Below, piece after piece: positions 25,529-36,904 of a stretch of DNA of 64,000 nt (the stretch's first letter is position 1; each line of letters starts with the position of its first letter). The stretch is from Calliopsis andreniformis. Taxonomy: Eukaryota > Arthropoda > Insecta > Hymenoptera > Andrenidae. The stretch covers positions 11,470,001 through 11,534,000 of the forward strand of contig NW_027480423.1 in the NCBI RefSeq assembly GCF_051401765.1. Direction: 5' to 3'. A model generated the notes under the pieces. The model did not search any database and had not been told where the DNA came from. It saw only the letters and a program-made list of their open reading frames with translations. A program made the translations under genes and the position numbers.

Positions 25529-27563
25529 CTAGGTTGCCCGGAAAGCAGAAATGACCATAACTTTCAAACTGGTTGCAATTATTCCTGTTATACGATGGAA
25601 AAACTGTTGTATTTATATTGTATTTTATGCTTCTGGCGTTGACTTCTGAGGCCCTAACTATTCGATCTGTTGGAGCAACGACCTAGAGTGACGCCTAGGT
25701 TGCCCGGAACGTAGAAATGACCATACATTTCACACTGGTTGCTATTGTTCCTGTTATACGATGGAAAAGCTGTTGTATATATATTGTACCTTATGCTTCT
25801 GGCGTTGACTTCTACGGCCCTAACTATTCGATCTGGTGGAGCAACGCCCTAGAGTGAAACTTAGGTTGCCCGGAACGTAGAAATGACCATTACTTTCACA
25901 CTCTTTGCAATTATTCATTTTATACGATGGAAAAGCTGTTGCATTTATATTGCATGTTATGCTTCTGGCGTTGACTTCTTAGGCCCCAACTATTCGATCT
26001 GGTGGAGCAACGCCTTAGAGTGACGCCTAGGTTGCCCGGAACGTAGAAATGACCATATCTTTCACACTGGTGGCTATTATTCGTCTTATTCGATGGAAAA
26101 ACTGTTATATTTATAAGTACCCTATGCTTCTGGCGTTGACTTCTAAGGCTCGAACCATTCGATCTGGTGGAGCAACGCCCTAGAGTGAAACCTAGGTTGC
26201 GCGGAACGTAGAAATGACCATAACTTTCACACTGGTTGCAATTACTCGTTTTATACGATGGAAAAACTGTTGTATTTATATTGTATTTTATGCTTCTGGC
26301 GTTCACTTCTTAGACCCTAACTATTCGATCGGGTGGAACAACGCCCTAGGGTGAAGCCTAGGTTGCCCGGAAAGCAGAAATGGCCATAACTTTCAAAGTG
26401 GTTGCAATTATTCCTGTTATACGATGGAAAAACTGTTGTATTTATATTGTATTTTATGCTTCTGGCGTTGACTTCTGAGGCCCTAACTATTCGATCTGTT
26501 GGAGCAACGCCCTAGAGTGAAGCCTAGGTTGCCCGGAACGTAGAAATGACCATATCTTTCACACTGGTGGCTATTATTCGTCTTATTCGATGGAAAAACT
26601 GTTATATTTATATTGTATTTTATGCTTCTGGCGTTGACTTCTAAGGCACTAACTGTTCGATTTGGTGGACCAACGCCCTAGAGTGAAGCTTAGGTTTCGC
26701 GGAACATAGAAATGACCATACCTTTCACACTGGTAGAAATTATTCGATTTATACAATGGAAAAACTGTACTATTTATTTTGTGTTTTATGTTTCGCGCGT
26801 TGACTTCTAAGGCCCTAACTATTCGATCTGGTGGAGCATCGCCCTAGGGTGAAGCCTAGGTTGCCCGGAAAGTAGAAATGTCCATAACTTTCATACTGGT
26901 TGCAATTATTCGTTTTATACGATGGAAAAACTGTTGCATTTATACTGTATTTTACGCTTCTGACGTTCACTTCTTAGGCCTTAACTATTCGATCTGGTGG
27001 AACAACGCACTAGGGTGAATCCTAGGTTGCCCGGTAAGTAGAAATGACCATAACTTTCATACTGGTGGCATTATCCGTTTTATACGATGGAAAAACTGTT
27101 GTATTTATATTGTATTTTATGCTTCTGGCGTTCACTTCTTAGGCCTTAACTATTCGATCTGGTGGAACAACGCACTAGGGTGAAGCCTAGGTTGCCCGGA
27201 ACATAGAAAAGACCATACCTTTCACACTGGTAGAAATTATTCGATTTATACAATGGAAAAACTGTTCTATTTATTTTGTGCTTTATGTTTCGCGCGTTGA
27301 CTTCTAAGGCCCTAACTATTCGATCTGGTGGGGCATCGCCCTAGGGTGAAGCTTAGGGTGCCCGGAACGTAGAAATCACCATAACTTTCACACTGGTTGC
27401 AATTATTCGTTTTATACGATGGAAAAACTGTTGTATTTATATTGTATTTTATGCTTCTGGCGTTCACTTCTTAGGCCTTAACTATTCGATCTGGTGGAAC
27501 AACGCACTAGGGTGAAGCCTAGGTTTCCCGGAACGTAGAAATGGCCATAACTTTCATACTGGT
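25529..27563 (+). repeat. 16-monomer block, copy 1 (partners 28183-30217 and 40097-42400)
   Basis: Matches 28183-30217 at 2,654 bp (16 monomers minus two bases) with only a few substitutions seen, such as GCATGTTATGC near 25953 and CAAAGTGG near 26395. It ends where TACTGGTTGC is replaced by TACTGGTAGC. Confidence 0.9.
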
Positions 27564-28182
27564 TGCAATTATTCGTTTTATACGATGGAAAAACTGTTGT
27601 ATTTATATTGTATTTTATGCTTCTGACGTTGACTTCTAAGGCTCGAACCATTCGATCTGGTGGAGCAACTCCCTAGAGTGAAACCTAGGTTGCGCGGAAC
27701 GTAGAAATGACCATAACTTTCACACTGGTTGCAATTATTCATTTTATACGATGGAAAAACTGTTGTATTTATATTGTATTTTATGCTTCTGGCGTTCACT
27801 TCTTAGGCCCTAACTATTCGATCGTGTGGAACAACGCCCTAGGGTGAAGCCTAGGTTGCCCGGAAAGCAGAAATGACCATAACTTTCAAACTGGTTGCAA
27901 TTATTCCTGTTATACGATGGAAAAACTGTTGTATTTATATTGTATTTTATGCTTCTGGCGTTGACTTCTGAGGCCCTAACTATTCAAACTGTGGGAGCAA
28001 CGCGCTATGGTGAATCCTAGGTTGTCCGGTAAGTAGAAATGACCATATCTTTCACACTGGTTGCAATTATTCGTTTTATACGATGGAAAAACTGTTGTAT
28101 TTATATTGTATTTTATGCTTCTGGCGTTCACTTCTTAGACCCTAACTATTCGATCGGGTGGAACAACGCCCTAGGGTGAAGC
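27564..28182 (+). repeat. Linking monomers of the 2,654-bp period
   Basis: About four monomers between the two copies. Variants CAAACTGTGGGAGC and GCGCTATGGTG appear here and were not seen elsewhere in the window. Satellite only. Confidence 0.8.
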
Positions 28183-30217
28183 TTAGGTTGCCCGGAAAGC
28201 AGAAATGACCATAACTTTCAAACTGGTTGCAATTATTCCTGTTATACGATGGAAAAACTGTTGTATTTATATTGTATTTTATGCTTCTGGCGTTGACTTC
28301 TGAGGCCCTAACTATTCGATCTGTTGGAGCAACGACCTAGAGTGACGCCTAGGTTGCCCGGAACGTAGAAATGACCATACATTTCACACTGGTTGCTATT
28401 GTTCCTGTTATACGATGGAAAAGCTGTTGTATATATATTGTACCTTATGCTTCTGGCGTTGACTTCTACGGCCCTAACTATTCGATCTGGTGGAGCAACG
28501 CCCTAGAGTGAAACTTAGGTTGCCCGGAACGTAGAAATGACCATTACTTTCACACTCTTTGCAATTATTCATTTTATACGATGGAAAAGCTGTTGCATTT
28601 ATATTGCATTTTATGCTTCTGGCGTTGACTTCTTAGGCCCCAACTATTCGATCTGGTGGAGCAACGCCTTAGAGTGACGCCTAGGTTGCCCGGAACGTAG
28701 AAATGACCATATCTTTCACACTGGTGGCTATTATTCGTCTTATTCGATGGAAAAACTGTTATATTTATAAGTACCCTATGCTTCTGGCGTTGACTTCTAA
28801 GGCTCGAACCATTCGATCTGGTGGAGCAACGCCCTAGAGTGAAACCTAGGTTGCGCGGAACGTAGAAATGACCATAACTTTCACACTGGTTGCAATTACT
28901 CGTTTTATACGATGGAAAAACTGTTGTATTTATATTGTATTTTATGCTTCTGGCGTTCACTTCTTAGACCCTAACTATTCGATCGGGTGGAACAACGCCC
29001 TAGGGTGAAGCCTAGGTTGCCCGGAAAGCAGAAATGGCCATAACTTTCAAACTGGTTGCAATTATTCCTGTTATACGATGGAAAAACTGTTGTATTTATA
29101 TTGTATTTTATGCTTCTGGCGTTGACTTCTGAGGCCCTAACTATTCGATCTGTTGGAGCAACGCCCTAGAGTGAAGCCTAGGTTGCCCGGAACGTAGAAA
29201 TGACCATATCTTTCACACTGGTGGCTATTATTCGTCTTATTCGATGGAAAAACTGTTATATTTATATTGTATTTTATGCTTCTGGCGTTGACTTCTAAGG
29301 CACTAACTGTTCGATTTGGTGGACCAACGCCCTAGAGTGAAGCTTAGGTTTCGCGGAACATAGAAATGACCATACCTTTCACACTGGTAGAAATTATTCG
29401 ATTTATACAATGGAAAAACTGTACTATTTATTTTGTGTTTTATGTTTCGCGCGTTGACTTCTAAGGCCCTAACTATTCGATCTGGTGGAGCATCGCCCTA
29501 GGGTGAAGCCTAGGTTGCCCGGAAAGTAGAAATGTCCATAACTTTCATACTGGTTGCAATTATTCGTTTTATACGATGGAAAAACTGTTGCATTTATACT
29601 GTATTTTACGCTTCTGACGTTCACTTCTTAGGCCTTAACTATTCGATCTGGTGGAACAACGCACTAGGGTGAATCCTAGGTTGCCCGGTAAGTAGAAATG
29701 ACCATAACTTTCATACTGGTGGCATTATCCGTTTTATACGATGGAAAAACTGTTGTATTTATATTGTATTTTATGCTTCTGGCGTTCACTTCTTAGGCCT
29801 TAACTATTCGATCTGGTGGAACAACGCACTAGGGTGAAGCCTAGGTTGCCCGGAACATAGAAAAGACCATACCTTTCACACTGGTAGAAATTATTCGATT
29901 TATACAATGGAAAAACTGTTCTATTTATTTTGTGCTTTATGTTTCGCGCGTTGACTTCTAAGGCCCTAACTATTCGATCTGGTGGGGCATCGCCCTAGGG
30001 TGAAGCTTAGGGTGCCCGGAACGTAGAAATCACCATAACTTTCACACTGGTTGCAATTATTCGTTTTATACGATGGAAAAACTGTTGTATTTATATTGTA
30101 TTTTATGCTTCTGGCGTTCACTTCTTAGGCCTTAACTATTCGATCTGGTGGAACAACGCACTAGGGTGAAGCCTAGGTTTCCCGGAACGTAGAAATGGCC
30201 ATAACTTTCATACTGGT
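28183..30217 (+). repeat. 16-monomer block, copy 2 (partners 25529-27563 and 40097-42400)
   Basis: Middle copy. From about 28200 to 30500 it is also reproduced at 40097-42400, offset 11,896 bp. It is closer to that distant copy than to its neighbour at the diagnostic sites (GCATTTTATGC, CAAACTGG), so the far duplication came from this copy. Confidence 0.9.
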
Positions 30218-30989
30218 AGCAATTATTCGATTTATACAATGGAAAAACTGTTCTATTTATTTTCTGTTTTATGCTTCGCGCGTTGACTTCTAAGGCCCTA
30301 ACTATTCGATCTAGTGGAGCAACGCCCTAGGGTGAAGCCTAGGTTGCCTGGAAAGTAGAAATGTCCATAACTTTCATACTGGTTGCAATTATTCGTTTTA
30401 TACGATGGAAGAACTGTTGTATTTATACTGTACTTTATGCTTCTGACGTTGACTTCTAAGGCACTAACTGTTCGATCTGGTGGAACTACGCCCTAGAGTG
30501 AAACCTAGGTTGCCCGGAACGTAGAAATGACCATTACTTTCACACTCTTTGCAATTAATCATTTTATACGATGGAAAACCTGTTGCATTTATATTGTATT
30601 TTATGCTTCTGGCGTTGACTTCTTAGGCCCTAACTATTCGATCTGGTGGAGCAACGCCTTAGAGTGAAGCCTAGGGTGCCCGGAACGTAGAAATGACCAT
30701 CACTTTCAAACTGGTAGCAACTATCCCTGTTATATGATGGAAAAACTGTTGCTTTTTTATTGCATTTTATGCTTCGGGCGTTGACTTCCAAGGCCCTAAC
30801 TGTCCAATCTGTTGGAGCAACGCCCTAGGGTGAGTCCTAGGCTGCCCGGAAAGTAGAACTGACCATAACTTTCATACTCGTTGCAATTATTCGTTTTATA
30901 CGATGGAAAATTTGTTGTACTTATACTGTATTTTATGCTTCTGACGTTGACTTATAAGGCACTAACTATTCGATCTGGTGGAGCAACGC
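30218..30989 (+). repeat. Satellite monomers, start of the large duplicated region
   Basis: About five monomers. Positions up to about 30500 are copied at 42400 (offset 11,896). Three monomers just after that are absent from the right-hand copy, where the offset drops to 11,398. The 30690-30990 variants, such as CTGTCCAATCTGTTGG, recur near 35430, 37190, 46830, 52900, 57640 and 62120. Confidence 0.85.
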
Positions 30990-33900
30990 CCTAGAGTGAA
31001 ACCTAGGTTACCCGGAACGTAGAAATGACCATTACTTTCACACTCTTTGCAATTATTCATTTTATACGATGGAAAAGCTGTTGTATTCATATTGTACCTT
31101 ATGCTTCTGGCGTTGACTTCTAAGGCCCTAACTATTCGATCTGGTGGAGCTACGCCCTAGGGTGAAGCCTAGGTTGCCCGGAACGTAGAAATGACCATCA
31201 CTTTCACACTGGTTGCAATTATTCCTGTTATACGATGGAAAAACTGTTGTATTTTTTTGCATTTTATGCTTCGGGCGTTGACTTCTAAGGCCCTAACTAT
31301 TCAGTCTGTTGGAGCAACGCCCTAGGGTGAAGCCTAGGTTGCCCGGAAAGTAGAAATGACCATTACGTTCACACACTTTGCAATTATTCATTTTATACGA
31401 TGGAAAAGCTGTTGCATTTATATTGTATTTTAAGCTTCTGGCGTTGACTTCTTAGGCCCTAACTATTCGATCTGGTGGGGCAACGCCTTAGAGTGAAGCC
31501 TTGGTTTCCCGGAACGTAGTAATGACCATCACTTTCATACTGGTTGCGACTATTCGTTTTATACGATGGAAAAACTGTTGTGCTTATATTGTATTTTATG
31601 CTTGTGGCGTTGAATTCTAAGGCACTAACTATTCGATCGGGTGGAACAACGCCCTAGGGTGAAGCCTAGGTTGCCCGGAAAGCAGAAATGACCATAACTT
31701 TCAAACTGGTTGCAATTATTCCTGTTATACGATGGAAAAACTGTTGTATTTATATTGTATTTTATGCTTCTGGCGTTGACTTCTGAGGCCCTAACTATTC
31801 GATCTGTTGGAGCAACGCCCTAGAGTGAAGCCTAGGTTCCCCGAACGTAGAAATGACCATATCTTTCACACTGGTGGCTATTATTCGTCTTATTCGATGG
31901 AAAAACTGTTATATTTATATTGTATTTTATGCTTCTGGCGTTGACTTCTAAGGCACTAACTGTTCGATTTGGTGCACCAACGCCCTAGAGTGAAGCTTAG
32001 GTTTCGCGGAACATAGAAATGACCATACCTTTCACACTGGTAGAAATTATTCGATTTATACAATGGAAAAACTGTACTATTTATTTTGTGTTTTATGTTT
32101 CGCGCGTTGACTTCTAAGGCCATAACTATTCGATCTGGTGGAGCATCGCCCTAGGGTGAAGCCTAGGTCGCCCGGAAAGTAGAAATGTCCATAACTTTCA
32201 TACTGGTTGCAATTATTCGTTTTATACGATGGAAAAACTGTTGCATTTATACTGTATTTTACGCTTCTGACGTTCACTTCTTAGGCCTTAACTATTCGAT
32301 CTGGTGGAACAACGCACTAGGGTGAATCCTAGGTTGCCCGGTAAGTAGAAATGACCATAACTTTCATACTGGTGGCATTATCCGTTTTATACGATGGAAA
32401 AACTGTTGTATTTATATTGTATTTTATGCTTCTGGCGTTCACTTCTTAGGCCTTAACTATTCGATCTGGTGGAACAACGCACTAGGGTGAAGCCTAGGTT
32501 GCCCGGAACATAGAAAAGACCATACCTTTCACACTGGTAGAAATTATTCGATTTATACAATGGAAAAACTGTTCTATTTATTTTGTGTTTTATGTTTCGC
32601 GCGTTGACTTCTAAGGCCCTAACTATTCGAACTGGTGGGGCATCGCCCTAGGGTGAAGCCTAGGTTGCCCGGAAATTAGAAATGTTCATAACTTTCATAC
32701 TGGTTACAATTATTCGTTTTATACGATGGAAAAACTGTTGTATTTTTATTGCATTTTATTCTTCGGGCGTTGACTTCTAAGGACCTAACTATTCGATCTG
32801 GTGGAGCAACGCCCTAGGGTGAAGCCTAGGTTGCCCGGAAAGTAGAAATGTCCATAACTGGACATTTCTACTTTATAACATGGCAAAACTGTTGTATTTA
32901 TACTGTATTTTATGCTTCTGACGTTGACTTCTAAGTCACTGTCCATCCAAGACAATGTCCATAACTGGACATTTCTACTTTATAACATGGCAAAACTGTT
33001 GTATTTATAGTGTATTTTATGCTTCTGACATTGACTTCTAAGTCACTAACTATTCGATCTGGTGGAGCAACGCCCTAGAGTGAAGCCTAGATTGCCCGGA
33101 AGGTAGAAATGACCATTACTTTCACACTCTTTGCAATTATTCATTTTATGCGGTGGAAAAGTTGTTGCATTTTTATTGTATTTTATGCTTCTGTCGCTGA
33201 CTTCTAAGGCCCTAACAATTCGATCTGTTTGAGCAACGCCCTAGAGTGAAGCCTTGGTTTCCTGGAGCATAGAAATGACCATGGCCTTCACGCTGGTGGC
33301 TATTATTCGTCTTATTCGATGGAAAAACTGTTATATTTATAAGTACCTTATGCTTCTGGCGTCGACTTCTAAGGCCCTAACTATTCGATCTGGTGGAGCA
33401 ACGCCCTAGGGTGAAGCCTAGGTTGCCCGGATAGTAGAAATGACCATAACTTTCATAGTGGTTGCAATTATTCGCTTTATACGATGGAAAAACTGTTGTA
33501 TTTATATTGTATTTTATGCTTCCGGCGTTGACTTCTGAGGCCCTAACTATTCAATCTGTTGGAGCAACGCCCTAGGGTGAATCCTAGGTTGCCCGGTAAG
33601 TAGAAATGACCATAACTTTCATACTGGTGGCAATTATCCGTTTTATACGATGGAAAAACTGTTGTAATTATATTGTATTTTATGCTTCTGGCGTTCACTT
33701 CTTAGGCCTTAACTATTCGATCTGGTGGAACAACGCACTAGGGTGAAGCCTAGGTTTTCCGGAACGTAGAAAAGACCATAACTTTCACACTGGTAGAAAT
33801 TATTCGATTTATACAATGGAAAAACTGTTCTATTTATTTTGAGTTTTATGTTTCGCGCGTTGACTTCTAAGGCCCTAACTATTCGATCTGGTGGAGCATC

Positions 33901-36482
33901 GCCCTAGGGTGAAGCCTAGGTTGCCCGGAAAGTAGAAATGACCATAACTTTCATACTGGTTGCAATTATTCGTTTTATACGATGGAAAAACTGTTGTATT
34001 TATATTGTATTTTATGCTTCTGACGTTGACTTCTAAGGAACCAACTATTCGATCTGTTGGAGCAACGCCCTAGAGTGAAGCCTAGGTTGCCCGGAACGTA
34101 GAAATGACGATAACTTTCACACTGGTTGCAATTATTCGTTTTATACGATGGAAAAACTGTTGTATTTATATTGTATTATATGCTTCTGGCGTTCACTTCT
34201 TAGGCCCTAACTATTCGATCCGGTGGAACAACGCCCTAGGGTGAAGCCTAGTTTGCCCGGATAGTAGAAATGACCATAACTTTCATAGTGGTTGCAATTA
34301 GTCGTTTTATACGATGGAAAAACTGTTGTATTTCTATTGTATTTTATGCTTCGCGCGTTGACTTCTAAGGCCCTAACCTTTCCATCTGGTGGAGCAACGC
34401 CCTAGAGTGAAGCGTAGGTGGCTCGGAACGTAGACATAACCATTACTTTCACACTGGTTGCAATTATTGATGTTATAGGATGGAAATCCTGTTGTATTTA
34501 TATTGTATTTTATGCTCCTGGTGTTGACTTCTTAGGCCCTAACTATTCGTTCTGGTGGAGCAACGGCCTAGAGTGAAGCTTAGGGTGCCCGGAACGTAGA
34601 AATGACCATAACTTTCACACTGGTTGCAATTATTCGTTTTATACGATGGAAAAACTGTTGTATTTATATTGTATTTTATGCTTCTGGCGTTCACTTCTTA
34701 GGCCTTAACTATTCGATCTGGTGGAACAACGCACTAGGGTGAAGCCTAGGTATCCCGGAACGTAGAAATGGCCATAACTTTCATACTGGTAGCAATTATT
34801 CGATTTATACAATGGAAAAACTGTTCTATTTATTTTCTGTTTTATGCTTCGCGCGTTGACTTCTAAGGCCCTAACTATTCGATCTAGTGGAGCAACGCCC
34901 TGGGGTGAAGCCTAGGTTGCCTGGAAAGTAGAAATGTCCATAACTTTCATACTGGTTGCAATTATTCGTTTTATACGATGGAAGAACTGTTGTATTTATA
35001 CTGTACTTTATGCTTCTGACGTTGACTTCTAAGGCACTAACTATTCGATCTGGTGGAACTACGCCCTAGAGTGAAACCTAGGTTGCCCGGAACGTAGAAA
35101 TGACCATTACTTTCACACTCTTTGCAATTAATCATTTCATACGATGGAAAACCTGTTGCATTTATATTGTATTTTATGCTTCTGGCGTTGACTTCTTAGG
35201 CCCTAACTATTCGATCTGGTGGAGCAACGCCTTAGAGTGAAGCCTTGGTTTCCCGGAACGTAGAAGTGTCCATCACTTTCATACTGGATGCAATTATTCG
35301 TTTTATACGATGGAAAAACTGTTGTGCTTATATTGTATTTTATGCTTGTGGCGTTGAATTCTAAGGCACTAACTATTCGATCTGGTGGAGCAACGCCCTA
35401 GAGTGAAGCCTAGGGTGCCCGGAACGTAGAAATGACCATCACTTTCAAACTGGTAGCAACTATCCCTGTTATATGATGGAAAAACTGTTGCTTTTTTATT
35501 GCATTTTATGCTTCGGGCGTTGACTTCCAAGGCCCTAACTGTCCAATCTGTTGGAGCAACGCCCTAGGGTGAGTCCTAGGCTGCCCGGAAAGTAGAACTG
35601 ACCATAACTTTCATACTCGTTGCAATTATTCGTTTTATACGATGGAAAATTTGTTGTATTTATACTGTATTTTATGCTTCTGACGTTGACTTATAAGGCA
35701 CTAACTATTCGATCTGGTGGAGCAACGCCCTAGAGTGAAACCTAGGTTACCCGGAACGTAGAAATGACCATTACTTTCACACTCTTTGCAATCATTCATT
35801 TTATACGATGGAAAAGCTGTTGTATTCATATTGTACCTTATGCTTCTGGCGTTGACTTCTAAGGCCCTAACTATTCGATCTGGTGGAGCAACGCCCTAGG
35901 GTGAAGCCTAGGTTGCCCGGAACGTAGAAATGACCATCACTTTCACACTGGTTGCAATTATTCCTGTTATACGATGGAAAAACTGTTGTATTTTTTTGCA
36001 TTTTATGCTTCGGGCGTTGACTTCTAAGGCCCTAACTATTCAGTCTGCTGGAGCAACGCCCTAGGGTGAAGCCTAGGTTGCCCGGAAAGTAGAAATGACC
36101 ATTACGTTCACACTCTTTGCAATTATTCATTTTATACGATGGAAAAGCTGTTGCATTTATATTGTATTTTAAGCTTCTGGCGTTGACTTCTTAGGCCCTA
36201 ACTATTCGATCTGGTGGGGCAACGCCTTAGAGTGAAGCCTTGGTTTCCCGGAACGTAGAAATGACCATCACTTTCATACTGGTTGCAACTATTCGTTTTA
36301 TACGATGGAAAAACTGTTGTGCTTATATTGTATTTTATGCTTGTGGCGTTGAATTCTAAGGCACTAACTATTCGATCGGGTGGAACAACGCCCTAGGGTG
36401 AAGCCTAGGTTGCCCGGAAAGCAGAAATGACCATAACTTTCATACTGGTTGCAATTATTCGTTTTATACGATGGAAAAACTG
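30990..36482 (+). repeat. 5.5-kb duplicated segment, copy 1 (partner 42388-47880)
   Basis: Near-identical to 42388-47880 at 11,398 bp. The foldback doublet at 32842 maps onto the one at 44240, and shared private variants (CCTAGATTGCCCGGAAGG, GAAAAGTTGTTGC, GGTATCCCGG) confirm colinearity. The few differences include GTGCACCAACG here versus GTGGACCAACG. The copies part at about 36482/47880. Confidence 0.92.
32842..33102 (+). repeat. 261-bp foldback doublet, copy 1
   Basis: Two aberrant monomers of 107 bp (32842-32948) and 154 bp (32949-33102). A perfect 15-bp inverted repeat, AAAGTAGAAATGTCC at 32839-32853 and GGACATTTCTACTTT at 32860-32874, surrounds the six-base loop ATAACT. The right arm replaces the CACACTG-to-TATACG region of a normal monomer, so the CENP-B-like site is lost. 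The second monomer keeps the same inverted insert, but its left arm pairs continuously over only about seven bases. It is 166 minus 12 bp, as expected from the replacement. The first monomer is also truncated and joined through GTCCATCCAAGACA, which I cannot match to the ordinary monomer. Confidence 0.93.
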
Positions 36483-36904
36483 TTGCATTTTTATTGCATT
36501 TTATTCTTCGGGCGTTGACTTCTAAGGACCTAACTATTCGATCTGGTGGAGCAACGCCCTAGGGTGAAGCCTAGGTTGCCCGGAAAGTAGAAATGTCCAT
36601 AACTGGACATTTCTACTTTATAACATGGCAAAACTGTTGTATTTATACTGTATTTTATGCTTCTGACGTTGACTTCTAAGTCACTGTCCATCCAAGACAA
36701 TGTCCATAACTGGACATTTCTACTTTATAACATGGCAAAACTGTTGTATTTATAGTGTATTTTATGCTTCTGACATTGACTTCAAAGTCACTAACTATTC
36801 GATCTGGTGGAGCAACGCCCTAGAGTGAAGCCTAGGTTGCCCGGAAGGTAGAAATGACCATTACTTTCACACTCTTTGCAATTATTCATTTTATGCGGTG
36901 GAAA
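35151..36904 (+). repeat. 1,754-bp tandem duplication, copy 1
   Basis: Unit of nine monomers plus one foldback doublet (9 x 166 minus one, plus 261). The next unit begins at about 36905. Markers GTAGAAGTGTCC at 35260/37014 and the doublets at 36587/38341 are exactly 1,754 bp apart. It overlaps the end of the larger block 30990-36482. Confidence 0.9.
36587..36847 (+). repeat. 261-bp foldback doublet, copy 2
   Basis: Same structure and length as the copy at 32842. The hairpin arms are 36584-36598 and 36605-36619, with the loop at 36599-36604. It reads TTCAAAGTCAC in the second monomer, where copies 1 and 4 read TTCTAAGTCAC, placing it in the second of two sub-lineages. Confidence 0.93.

Noticed and set aside
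25920..26306. 128-codon minus-strand open frame, repeated at 28574-28960 and 40470-40856
   Set aside because: It lies wholly inside satellite monomers, its protein is made of two to three variants of the same monomer translation, and the copies are explained by segmental duplication.
32839..32874. Hairpin read as a transcription terminator or miniature transposon end
   Set aside because: There is no T-run or gene before it and no target-site duplication. The arms are monomer sequence and its own inversion, so a foldback rearrangement explains it better.
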